Positions 43,515 through 51,482 of a stretch of 64,000 nucleotides of DNA are shown piece after piece (the first letter of the stretch is position 1; every line of letters starts with the position of its first letter). The stretch is from Gemmobacter aquaticus (GTDB lineage Bacteria > Pseudomonadota > Alphaproteobacteria > Rhodobacterales > Rhodobacteraceae): positions 82,406 through 146,405 of the forward strand of contig NZ_VOAK01000027.1 in NCBI RefSeq assembly GCF_007859075.1, written 5' to 3'. The position numbers and the translations under genes were made by a program. The notes beneath the pieces were generated by a model. That model was not told the DNA's origin. It saw nothing but the letters and a program-made list of their open reading frames with translations, and searched no databases.

Positions 43515-44048
43515 ATGCCTGCTTTGTTGCCGCGCCTGCCGCGAGCGTTCCAGCTCGTCGCGATGCCGCTTCCTGTGGTGCCGCTAAGCCTGTTACTGGG
43601 CGCCGTCACCCGCCGCATGGCCCGTACGCATCCGGTGATGCTGCGCCGCTTGGGCGCCTACGCCGGGAAGCGGTTTCTGATTGACCCTACAGACCTGCCC
43701 TTTGTTCTGCTTTTGCAGCCCCTCGCCTCGCAGATGACTGCGCACCGCCGGTCGAGCCCGCCCGAACACGATGCCCGCATAGCCGGGCCGCTCTCTGCGT
43801 TCCTCGCGATGATGCATGGGGCCGAGGATGGAGACGCGCTCTTTTTCTCGCGTGACCTGACAGTTGAAGGGGACACCGCCGCCCTCCTTGCGCTGCGCAA
43901 CGCGATCGACGACGCCGAACTGGACCTGACCGAAGAGTTTGCCGCTCTCTCGGGTCCGCTAGCCGCCCCGCTGCGCCTTGCGCTTGCGCGGGCAGAACGC
44001 GCCACCGGGCTTGCGCTGCACCGGATTGATATCGGGGTCTTGGGATGA
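43515..44048 (+). CDS. ubiT: SCP2-domain protein UbiT
   Basis: A 177-residue protein with an SCP2 sterol-carrier-like fold: RFLIDPTDLPFVLLLQPL, then HDARIAGPLSAFLAMMHGAEDGDALFFSRDLTVEGDTAALLALRNAIDDAEL. The acidic ending of this block is conserved in UbiT (YhbT). UbiT is the lipid-binding accessory factor for oxygen-independent ubiquinone synthesis and works with UbiU and UbiV. It overlaps ubiU by 4 bases, ATGA. ATG 43515 is the first reasonable start downstream of the FNR-type box. Confidence 0.9.
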   Translation: MPALLPRLPRAFQLVAMPLPVVPLSLLLGAVTRRMARTHPVMLRRLGAYAGKRFLIDPTDLPFVLLLQPLASQMTAHRRSSPPEHDARIAGPLSAFLAMMHGAEDGDALFFSRDLTVEGDTAALLALRNAIDDAELDLTEEFAALSGPLAAPLRLALARAERATGLALHRIDIGVLG

Positions 44049-45025
44049 TGGAACTGGTCTGCCCCGCGGGTACCCCCGCAGCATTGCGGGCCGCAGTCGA
44101 TGCGGGTGCGCATTCGGTCTATTGCGGATTTGCCGATGAAACCAATGCCCGGAACTTTCCCGGATTGAATTTCTCCCCCGACGATATGGCACAGGCGGTG
44201 GCCTACGCGCATGCGAGGGGCGCCAAGGTCCTTGTCGCCATCAACACCTTTCCGCGTGCCGGGGCCGAGCCCATCTGGCACCGTGCTTTGTCATGCGCGG
44301 AACAGTCGGGGGTGGATGCCGTGATTCTGGCTGACATCGGGCTTCTGGCCCATGCGGCCGCGCGTCATCCAAAGCTCCGCCGCCACCTGTCGGTGCAAGC
44401 GGCGGCGGCAAATCCTGATGCGATCAACCTTTATGCTGAAGCCTTCGGGGTCCGCCGTGTTGTCCTGCCCCGCGTGCTGACGGTCGAGGAGATATCCGCA
44501 ATCAATCGCGAGGTGGAGGTCGAGACAGAGGTCTTCGTCTTCGGCGGCCTCTGCGTCATGGCTGAGGGGCGCTGTTCGCTTTCGTCCTACGCCACAGGCC
44601 AGTCACCCAACATGAATGGTGTCTGCTCACCGGCCGAGCATGTCGCCTACTCCGAGGAAGGCCATGAACTGGCCGCAAGACTGGGCGGCTTTACCATCCA
44701 CCGCACGCCGAAGGGCGCGCCAGCGCCCTACCCTACGCTCTGCAAGGGCTGTTTCACTTCCGGGCCTCAGACCGGGCATATCTTCGAAGACCCGGTTTCT
44801 CTGGACGCGACCCGCCTTATTCCCCGGCTTGCCAAGGCAGGTGTGTCAGCATTGAAGATCGAGGGCAGACAACGCAGCCGCTCCTATGTCGCCCAGGTCG
44901 TCCGCGCCTTTCGCGCAGCAGTCGAAGCGCAGGCGGCTGGCGATCCTATGCCGGAAGGCGCGCTCGCGCGGCTGACCGAAGGGCAGGCCGCCACGACTGG
45001 TGCCTATGCCAAGAGATGGAGATGA
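44045..45025 (+). CDS. ubiU: 4Fe-4S hydroxylase subunit UbiU (U32 peptidase family)
   Basis: A 326-residue U32-family protein. The Fe-S cysteines are Cys170, Cys177, Cys194 and Cys233 (in GGLCVMAEGRCSLSS, NGVCSPAEH and TLCKGCF), with spacings that match E. coli UbiU. UbiU and UbiV together hydroxylate the ubiquinone ring without oxygen, using prephenate as oxygen donor. Length is typical. It overlaps ubiT by 4 bases and ubiV by several bases, so the three are coupled. Confidence 0.94.
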   Translation: MMELVCPAGTPAALRAAVDAGAHSVYCGFADETNARNFPGLNFSPDDMAQAVAYAHARGAKVLVAINTFPRAGAEPIWHRALSCAEQSGVDAVILADIGLLAHAAARHPKLRRHLSVQAAAANPDAINLYAEAFGVRRVVLPRVLTVEEISAINREVEVETEVFVFGGLCVMAEGRCSLSSYATGQSPNMNGVCSPAEHVAYSEEGHELAARLGGFTIHRTPKGAPAPYPTLCKGCFTSGPQTGHIFEDPVSLDATRLIPRLAKAGVSALKIEGRQRSRSYVAQVVRAFRAAVEAQAAGDPMPEGALARLTEGQAATTGAYAKRWR

Positions 45026-45927
45026 GGATGGACCTGACCGTTGGGCCGAATTTCTTCTTCTGGCCGTCTGATACCGTCCGGGAATTCTACGGCAGGCTGT
45101 CACGCACGACTGTCGCACGCGTTGTACTGGGAGAGCTTGTTTGCTCAAAGCGCCTGCCGTTCTGGCAGGAGGAGATCCCTACCGCCGTTGAAGCCCTGAT
45201 CGCCGCCGGGAAAGAGGTGGCGGTCACTTCACTCGCGCTGATTACCCTGAAGCGCGAACGCAATCTGACAGCTGACCTCATTGACATCGGCCTTCCGGTC
45301 GAGGTCAACGATCTTTCCGCCCTGGCGCATGTTCCGCTTGGCACACCGTTCTGGGTTGGCCCGCTGGTGAATGTCTACAACGAAGGCACCCTCAACTGGC
45401 TTATCCGTCGTGGCGCAACACGGATCTGTCTGCCGCCAGAACTGCCACTGGCCTCCGTTGCCGTACTTGCGAAAATGGGGCGTGATGAGGGGGTTGCGGT
45501 CGAAGTCTGGGGCCATGGGCGCCTGCCGCTGGCAATCTCGGGCCGCTGCTATCACGCCCGGCTTCACGACCGGGCCAAGGACTCTTGCCAGTTCGTCTGC
45601 GGTGACGATCCCGACGGCAGAGAGGTGGAGACATTGGACGGCCAGCCCTTTCTGGCGGTAAACGGGGTGCAGACGCTCAGTCAGTCCACCGCAAGCGTGG
45701 CGCATCAGGTTCAGGTACTGCGCGAGGTCGGGGTCGCCGCCCTGCGTCTGTCGCCGCAGTCAAAGGGGTTCACCACCATCTGCGATGTTTGGAGCCAGCA
45801 CCTCGCAGGAAGGCTGACTGCACCCGAACTTGTCGCGAAGCTGCGACCAACCGCCCCCGCAGGCAGGCTCTCCGACGGCTTTCTCGCTGGCACTGTCGGT
45901 GCTGCATGGTCTGGTGGCCGCGCCTGA
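45016..45927 (+). CDS. ubiV: 4Fe-4S hydroxylase subunit UbiV (U32 peptidase family)
   Basis: A 303-residue partner of UbiU. Cys43, Cys178, Cys191 and Cys195 (LVCSKR, SGRCYHAR, KDSCQFVCGDD) reproduce the spacing of E. coli UbiV. It starts TVGPNFFFWPSDTVREFYG, and has NDLSALAHVPLGTPFWVGPLVNVYNEGTLNWL as two linked family blocks. Possible starts are ATG 45016, 45022 or 45028, all within the end of ubiU. The ubiU-ubiV complex makes ubiquinone hydroxylation possible under anoxia. Confidence 0.93.
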   Translation: MEMRMDLTVGPNFFFWPSDTVREFYGRLSRTTVARVVLGELVCSKRLPFWQEEIPTAVEALIAAGKEVAVTSLALITLKRERNLTADLIDIGLPVEVNDLSALAHVPLGTPFWVGPLVNVYNEGTLNWLIRRGATRICLPPELPLASVAVLAKMGRDEGVAVEVWGHGRLPLAISGRCYHARLHDRAKDSCQFVCGDDPDGREVETLDGQPFLAVNGVQTLSQSTASVAHQVQVLREVGVAALRLSPQSKGFTTICDVWSQHLAGRLTAPELVAKLRPTAPAGRLSDGFLAGTVGAAWSGGRA

Positions 45928-45993
45928 CGGCCCACAGGAAAGGGCTGACAGAAATCCGCACGCCCTGGCAAAGCCAAAGGTAAGGGGCGGCGA

Positions 45994-46608
45994 TCACGCC
46001 TGTGACTCCGATGCAATCATTGAGTGCAGCAGCCCCGCGTCAGTGAGTTGCTCCATGTCCGGCAGGTCGCGCAAGCTCTCGATCCCGAAGGCCACCAGAA
46101 ACGTCTCGGTGGTAACAAAGGTATAGGGCGCGCCGCGGCGGGGCTCGCGGGGGCCGGTTGCGATCAGGTTCTGCCCGGCCAGACGTCCGATCAGGTCGCG
46201 GCTGACCTCTGTCCCGAAGATCTCCTTCAACCCGTCCCGGCTGATCGGCTGGTGGAAGGCAATCGCCGCGAGTACGGCCATGTCGAACTCGGACAGGTTC
46301 AGGGCCTGCCCGCCCGGATCTGCGGCCGCGCGGATGGCCGGGGCATAGGCAGGGCGTGTCCGCAACATCCAGCTGCCCGCCACTCGGGCAATCTCGAAGG
46401 AGCGACCTTCGAGATCGATCCTCAGATCCTCGATCAGAAGGTCGACCGAAACCCCTTGCCCCACCACCTTTGCCAGATCGTCCCGCGCGACCGGCGTGGC
46501 GGAGGCAAAGAGCACCGCCTCGATCCGGCGCATCCATTCGCGCCAGCGCAGATCGGAGGGCAGATCGGCCAGGTCGCGGTCAAGCCCGGGGTCCTCGCGC
46601 GCGCCCAT
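45994..46608 (-). CDS. ScpB-like SMC-Scp complex subunit (plasmid paralogue)
   Basis: A 204-residue winged-helix protein of the ScpB type: RIEAVLFASATPVARDDLAKVVG, LNLSEFDMAVLAAIAFHQPISRDGLKEIFG, and LIGRLAGQNLIATGPREPRRGAPYTFVTTETFL. ScpB binds SMC and ScpA in chromosome condensation. No smc or scpA is nearby, so this is a solitary paralogue. It follows the DUF1403 gene by 2 bases, and with it and the recombinase forms a group next to repABC. A role in plasmid structure or segregation is possible but not established. Confidence 0.82.
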   Translation of the reverse strand: MGAREDPGLDRDLADLPSDLRWREWMRRIEAVLFASATPVARDDLAKVVGQGVSVDLLIEDLRIDLEGRSFEIARVAGSWMLRTRPAYAPAIRAAADPGGQALNLSEFDMAVLAAIAFHQPISRDGLKEIFGTEVSRDLIGRLAGQNLIATGPREPRRGAPYTFVTTETFLVAFGIESLRDLPDMEQLTDAGLLHSMIASESQA

Positions 46609-46610
46609 CG

Positions 46611-47513
46611 TCAGAGCCCGTAGAGGCGGAAGCTGTCCCGCCCGGTCAACTCGCGCAAGGCGCCCAGCTCCACCAGCCGGTCGCAGAGCCGCCGGGCTGC
46701 GCGGTCCGACAAGGTGCTGTGCACGTCGTTCGCCAAAGCAACCGGCGTCAGCGCGTCCTCGGTGAGGAAGAGCTCCACCGCCCGCGCCGCGCCCTTGGCG
46801 CGCAGCTTCGGTGTCACCGCCCGCAGCCGAGCGGCCCGGCGGGCCAGATCGGCGGCCAGCGGCACGGCGAACCGGACCCCGGTCGCCACGGCTCGGTGAC
46901 AGGCCAGCCGGAGGTCTTCGCCTGTGCGCGCCACATCCCGCGGCTTCAGCGCCAGGGACAGCAGCGGCAGGACATGATCCAGGCCGATCGAGGCCGACAG
47001 GACCGCATCTGCAAGGATGAAGGCCGCGGTCTCGGCGCGTGAGGTGTCGGCCAGAGCGGCCTCGATCACCTGCGCCGCCCGGTCAACCGGCGTTGACCCG
47101 CTGGCATCAAGGCTGAGGGCGATGCGCGAGGACGCGGCGCCCTCCAACATGCGGCCAAGATGTGTGACCGAGATCGGCCGCGCCACGACCCGCGACCATT
47201 GTCGAAAGATCCGGCCTGCCGGTCCGGGATCATCACCCGCCCTTGTCAGATACGCCGCATCGCGCAACGCCCCCTGCCCTTCCCGACGCCCCGCAATCGC
47301 TGCGCAGGTTTCGGCTGCGGCCAGCGCCAGCCGCTGGCGCCACAGCGCCACGGGCAGATCGGCGGATGCGGCGACCAGCATCAGATGCGCCAGGGCGGCC
47401 CCGGACCGGAACGCTGCGCCCTCAAGGGTTTCGTCGGAGGCAGACCCGATCCAGCCCGGCAGCGGGGGGAGCGCCGGCAAAGTGTCGCGGGACTGGGGAC
47501 AGGATCGGGTCAT
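46611..47513 (-). CDS. DUF1403 family protein
   Basis: A 300-residue protein I recognise as DUF1403. It begins LPPLPGWIGSASDETLEGAAFRSGAALAHLMLVA and ends RLCDRLVELGALRELTGRDSFRLYGL, a winged-helix-like tail. The middle is Ala/Leu-rich helical. The function is not known. It precedes the ScpB-like gene with a 2-base gap, probably one operon. It is divergent from the recombinase gene by about 125 bases. Confidence 0.75.
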   Translation of the reverse strand: MTRSCPQSRDTLPALPPLPGWIGSASDETLEGAAFRSGAALAHLMLVAASADLPVALWRQRLALAAAETCAAIAGRREGQGALRDAAYLTRAGDDPGPAGRIFRQWSRVVARPISVTHLGRMLEGAASSRIALSLDASGSTPVDRAAQVIEAALADTSRAETAAFILADAVLSASIGLDHVLPLLSLALKPRDVARTGEDLRLACHRAVATGVRFAVPLAADLARRAARLRAVTPKLRAKGAARAVELFLTEDALTPVALANDVHSTLSDRAARRLCDRLVELGALRELTGRDSFRLYGL

Positions 47514-47638
47514 GTCGGGAGCATAATTCGTTGCGGCGCTTTTGGCGAGATTAAAGCATCGTTAGCGCCGCTTCTTGCAGTGCGCAGTTGTGTCCAATAA
47601 TGTTGCATTATCGGACCTGAGAAGATAGGCTTATCCGC

Positions 47639-48727
47639 ATGGCCGAACTGCACCGGAAATCTCCCTCAGACGCGCAAGAGTTGTCCGGTCCCAACGAACG
47701 GGACGCGCTTCAGGACTGCGTGCTATCCCTGCCTTCCCATATCGCGGGCTCCGGCACGCTCGACCGTTTGGTGGAAACCGCGCGGGACTATGCCAGGGCC
47801 GCTGCCTCTGAGAACACGCTGAAGGCCTATGCCAAGGACTGGGTCCAGTTCGCGCGCTGGTGCCGGATGCGCGGCGCCGATCCCCTGCCCGCTTCGCCAG
47901 AGCTCATCGGCCTCTACATTGCCGATCTGGCTGCACCGGCAGGAAGGGCCCCTGCCCTCTCCGTCCCCTCGATCGAGCGGCGGTTGAGTGGTCTGTCTTG
48001 GGGCTATGCGCAGCGCGGGGAAAGGCTGGACCGCAAGGACCGCCATATTGCCACCGTGCTGGCCGGTATCCGGCGCAAACATGCGCGGCCGCCGGTCCAG
48101 AAGGCGGCGATCTTGCCGGAAGATCTGCGCGCCCTGCTGGCCACCCTGCCCCACGACCTGCGCGGCCTGCGCGACCGGGCGCTGTTGCTGATCGGTTTTG
48201 CCGGCGGCCTGCGCCGGTCCGAGATTGTCAGCCTCGATCACGGCAAGGATGACACGCCGGAGTCGGGTGGCTGGGTCGAGGTGCTGGATGGCGGTCTGCT
48301 GATCACCCTGCGTGGCAAGACCGGCTGGCGCGAGGTGGAGATCGGACGCGGGTCGAGCGATCAGACTTGCCCGGTGCAGGCCCTCACCCAATGGCTGCAT
48401 TTCGGACGCATCGACTTCGGCCCGATTTTCGTTGCGGTCTCGCGGGATGGCCTTCGCGCCACCCCCGACCGCCTGAGTGACAAGCACGTCGCCCGGCTGA
48501 TCAAACAGTGCGTCCGCGATGCGGGCCTGCGCCCCGACCTGCCCGAAAAAGAGCGGATGCAGCTTTACTCTGGCCACTCCCTGCGCGCCGGCCTTGCCAG
48601 CAGCGCTGACGTGGATGAGCGCTACGTCCAGAAGCAGCTCGGCCATGCCAGCGCCGAGATGACCCGCCGCTACCAGCGCCGCCGGGACAGATTCCGGGTG
48701 AACCTCACCAAGGCGGCAGGGCTGTAA
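47639..48727 (+). CDS. tyrosine recombinase/integrase
   Basis: A 362-residue site-specific recombinase with an N-terminal SAM-like core-binding domain (ENTLKAYAKDWVQFARWC, residues 58-75). The catalytic residues are Arg192 (GGLRRSEIVSLD), Lys227 (TLRGKTGW), His313 and Arg316 (HSLRAGL), His336 (QLGHAS) and Tyr345 (TRRYQRRR). All catalytic positions are present, so it should be active. Near repABC it could resolve plasmid multimers or be left from an integrated element. The att sites are not visible. Confidence 0.9.
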   Translation: MAELHRKSPSDAQELSGPNERDALQDCVLSLPSHIAGSGTLDRLVETARDYARAAASENTLKAYAKDWVQFARWCRMRGADPLPASPELIGLYIADLAAPAGRAPALSVPSIERRLSGLSWGYAQRGERLDRKDRHIATVLAGIRRKHARPPVQKAAILPEDLRALLATLPHDLRGLRDRALLLIGFAGGLRRSEIVSLDHGKDDTPESGGWVEVLDGGLLITLRGKTGWREVEIGRGSSDQTCPVQALTQWLHFGRIDFGPIFVAVSRDGLRATPDRLSDKHVARLIKQCVRDAGLRPDLPEKERMQLYSGHSLRAGLASSADVDERYVQKQLGHASAEMTRRYQRRRDRFRVNLTKAAGL

Positions 48728-48794
48728 GCGGTCGGGCCCGCGAGAAGTGCCCTTCCTCATCCCAGCTTAGGCCGGCTTTGCGGCTGCAGTTCAC

Positions 48795-48908
48795 CTACCC
48801 GTCGTCCCTCACCAGATCGATCTGGTCGCCGTCCTTCAGTCCGAGCTCGCGCACGAGCTCTGCGGGCAGGCGGACGGCGAGCGATTTGCCCCATTTCGCG
48901 ACCTGCAT
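48795..48908 (-). CDS. truncated AbrB/MazE-type antitoxin fragment
   Basis: A 37-codon frame starting at ATG 48908 reads MQVAKWGKSLAVRLPAEL then VRELGLKDGDQIDLVRDDG, stopping at a TAG. This is the swapped-hairpin AbrB DNA-binding domain of MazE/VapB antitoxins. Normal antitoxins are about 75-85 residues with a C-terminal toxin-binding tail, so it is shortened here, and no PIN or MazF toxin is next to it. It may be a decayed addiction module or an orphan DNA-binding peptide. Confidence 0.6.
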   Translation of the reverse strand: MQVAKWGKSLAVRLPAELVRELGLKDGDQIDLVRDDG

Positions 48909-49123
48909 CTTGGACGCACGGTTCGGATGGACATGTGTCTATGGATATCACCCCGATGTTCAGCCAAGCCCGACCGCGAGATCTGGTCCTTGTTGTGCGC
49001 GTCGCCAGTCTGGCCACTAAATCTGGAAAGGACTTGCGCGAATCTTAGTCCTTCGGCAATAGTCACGGAAAAAGACGACCAAACGACGACTTCCGTGAAC
49101 ACGCCACGGACGCGAGAGAGCAG

Positions 49124-50308
49124 ATGAGCAGAGCCGACACACAAGAAGACCTGAACGCTGTTATCCGTCAGCATTCCGAGTTGCTGGCGGCGCAGCTGCA
49201 TTCTCAACGTGAGAGCCTGTTCCCTCCCGACGCATCAAAGTCTATGCGCAAATTCACTTCGGGAGAAGCGGCAGCTCTTCTGGGTGTCAACGACTCATAT
49301 CTCAGAAAGCTCCACCTGGACGGCAAAGGGCCCTCTCCGGAAGTTTCTTCTGGGAACCGTCGCCACTACTCGGCTGAGGATATTCATAACCTACGTATTT
49401 TGTTGGAGAAAACCGCCAGAAAGCCGGGTGACTATCTTCCTGGTCGTCGTGCTGGCGATCATCTTCAGATCATCGGCGTTATGAACTTCAAGGGCGGTAG
49501 TGGAAAAACGACGTCCGCGGCACATCTCGCACAGCGGCTGGCTCTGACAGGTTACCGTGTGCTGGCGATCGATCTCGACCCTCAGGCATCGCTGACAGCC
49601 CTGCACGGGGTTCAACCAGAGTTCGACCTGCTGGATGGCGGTACGCTCTACGACGCAATTCGGTACGAAGATCCGGTTCCGATTTCTAACATCATCCGCA
49701 GGACTTACATCCCCAACCTTGATCTGATCCCCGGCAACCTTGAACTCATGGAGTTCGAGCATGAAACGCCTCGGGCCCTCGCCCAGGGCAATGCCGGCCT
49801 GTTCTTCTTTCGGGTAAAGGAGGCACTGGCCCAGGTCGATGATCAATACGATGTCGTTGTGATCGACTGCCCTCCACAACTCGGGTTTCTCACGATGTCC
49901 GCCCTATCGGCCGCAACCGGTGTTCTCGTGACGATCCATCCCGAGATGCTCGACGTGATGTCGATGAGCCAGTTCCTTCGGATGACAGCTGACCTGATGG
50001 ACGTCATCGCCGACAGCGGGGCCGACATGTCGCATGACTGGATGAGATATCTTTTGACCCGCTACGAGCCGACAGATGCACCACAGAACCGCATCGTCGC
50101 GTTCTTGCGTACCATGTACGGTGACAAGGTCCTGAACGCGCCGATGCTTAAGTCGACCGCGATATCCGATGCGGGACTGACCAAACAGACCCTCTATGAG
50201 GTCGAACGTAGCGCTTTCACCCGTACGACCTATGACCGGGCCGTTGAAAGCTTGAACGCAGTTAACGACGAGATCGCCCAACTCATTCAGAAGACGTGGG
50301 GGCGCTGA
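49124..50308 (+). CDS. repA: plasmid partition ATPase RepA (ParA type)
   Basis: A 394-residue ParA-type ATPase of repABC replicons. The N-terminal winged helix with FTSGEAAALLGVNDSYLRKLHLDGKGP is followed by the deviant Walker A KGGSGKTT (residues 123-130), IDLDPQASLTALHG, and VVIDCPPQLGFLTMSAL. RepA powers segregation and represses the operon. Its stop overlaps the repB start in TGATG. The promoter is expected in the 200 bases upstream. The gene is lower in GC than its neighbours, usual for rep genes. Confidence 0.96.
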   Translation: MSRADTQEDLNAVIRQHSELLAAQLHSQRESLFPPDASKSMRKFTSGEAAALLGVNDSYLRKLHLDGKGPSPEVSSGNRRHYSAEDIHNLRILLEKTARKPGDYLPGRRAGDHLQIIGVMNFKGGSGKTTSAAHLAQRLALTGYRVLAIDLDPQASLTALHGVQPEFDLLDGGTLYDAIRYEDPVPISNIIRRTYIPNLDLIPGNLELMEFEHETPRALAQGNAGLFFFRVKEALAQVDDQYDVVVIDCPPQLGFLTMSALSAATGVLVTIHPEMLDVMSMSQFLRMTADLMDVIADSGADMSHDWMRYLLTRYEPTDAPQNRIVAFLRTMYGDKVLNAPMLKSTAISDAGLTKQTLYEVERSAFTRTTYDRAVESLNAVNDEIAQLIQKTWGR

Positions 50309-51300
50309 TGACCGACAGCAAAAAGAAGCGCATGTCCATGCTCGACAATCTCGCAGCTGCGGGGGCGCATCCCGCGGCGGGTAGCATGATGTCGAGCAAC
50401 CGGGCCCTGCGCTCCGCGCGAGATGCGGTAGATGCTCACCATGTGTGGGAAATCGATCCGGCAGAGATCGAAGACGAGCGGTATACAGATCGCCTCGATC
50501 CCCAAGATGTGCATGATCTGCGTGCTTCAATCGAGCAGAATGGACAGATTGTTCCGATCCTGGTTCGTCGTCACCCCACCGAGACGAACCGTTATCTCCT
50601 TGTCTATGGTCGCAGACGCCTAGAGGCCATCCGCGGCTCCGACAAGGTCAGCAAGGTCCGGGCGCTTATCGCAAAATTGGATGACACGGCGGCGCTTCGC
50701 GCCCAAGTGTCCGAAAACACCGGAAGGCGTGACCTCAGTTACATCGAGCGCGCCCTCTTCGCGAGGGAACTGCTCGATAGCGGTTTTGGTTCTCAGGCGC
50801 AGATTGCCGAAGTACTGAACGTGACACGTTCGGCGGTATCGATGTCGATTTCGGTCGCCAACGCGGTTGGTGCAGCCTTGGCCCATGCCATCGGACCAGC
50901 CCATGGTGTCGGCCGCCCCCGCTGGGAGGCTTTGGCAAAAGAGCTTTCCGATTTCGGTATCGATCAAGATGAACTTTGCCGCATCGCCATTGACGTTCGC
51001 ACCAAGGCAGGTGCCAGTGAACAGGTCGTGGATGAGCCCCAACTCGATCCATCCGTTTTGGCCTTTGACGCCGTCGCACGGCACCTGAAAAAGAGCGCCA
51101 GCCAATCCCGCGGTCAAAAGCCGAAGACTAAGGCAACGGCGCTTTTGATCGATGGCATGCCAGTAGGCACCATCAAGCGATCACGCCAGGCGGTTCGGTT
51201 GGACCTGACACATGTGGACGTTGCCTTTGCAGAGTGGCTCGACGTTCGTGCGCAGGAGGTCCTGGAAGAACTTCACGGACGCTGGAAGCGCGAGACGTGA
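50308..51300 (+). CDS. repB: plasmid partition protein RepB (ParB type)
   Basis: A 330-residue ParB/Spo0J-type protein: RLDPQDVHDLRASIEQNGQIVPILVRRHP is the ParB N domain, and YLLVYGRRRLEAI the GxRR block. The helix-turn-helix is SQAQIAEVLNVTRSAVSMSISVA (near SGFGSQAQIAEVLNVTRSAV). It should bind parS at 52693 and 52738. The start ATG 50308 overlaps the repA stop (TGATG). RepB and RepA form the partition complex of the repABC module. Confidence 0.94.
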   Translation: MTDSKKKRMSMLDNLAAAGAHPAAGSMMSSNRALRSARDAVDAHHVWEIDPAEIEDERYTDRLDPQDVHDLRASIEQNGQIVPILVRRHPTETNRYLLVYGRRRLEAIRGSDKVSKVRALIAKLDDTAALRAQVSENTGRRDLSYIERALFARELLDSGFGSQAQIAEVLNVTRSAVSMSISVANAVGAALAHAIGPAHGVGRPRWEALAKELSDFGIDQDELCRIAIDVRTKAGASEQVVDEPQLDPSVLAFDAVARHLKKSASQSRGQKPKTKATALLIDGMPVGTIKRSRQAVRLDLTHVDVAFAEWLDVRAQEVLEELHGRWKRET

Positions 51301-51342
51301 GGAGAGGTAGAGCAACAATAAAAAGGAGGCACGGTACAGGCT

Positions 51343-51383
51343 AAAGAAAAGGTCCCGCAAAGCTTGCGCTCCACGAGACCCCG
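51343..51383 (-). ncRNA. candidate antisense ctRNA (incompatibility RNA) of repABC
   Basis: On the minus strand, between repB and repC, a GGTCTCGT arm (51380-51373) pairs with GCGGGACC (51358-51351). It is followed by TTTTCTTT, an intrinsic terminator. Upstream on the same strand TGGACC and TAAGAT (51390-51395) with 16 bases between give a sigma-70-like promoter. This predicts an RNA of about 41 bases opposite the repC leader, the place of the counter-transcribed RNA that limits RepC in repABC plasmids. Ends are estimates. Confidence 0.6.
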
Positions 51384-51482
51384 ACTTTGATCTTAGCACT
51401 TTCAAGGTAGTGGTCCAGCGCGCAAACCGCAAGTCATATGTGATTCGCGGTACGACTTTTCTGCGCCTTCGTGAATAACATC

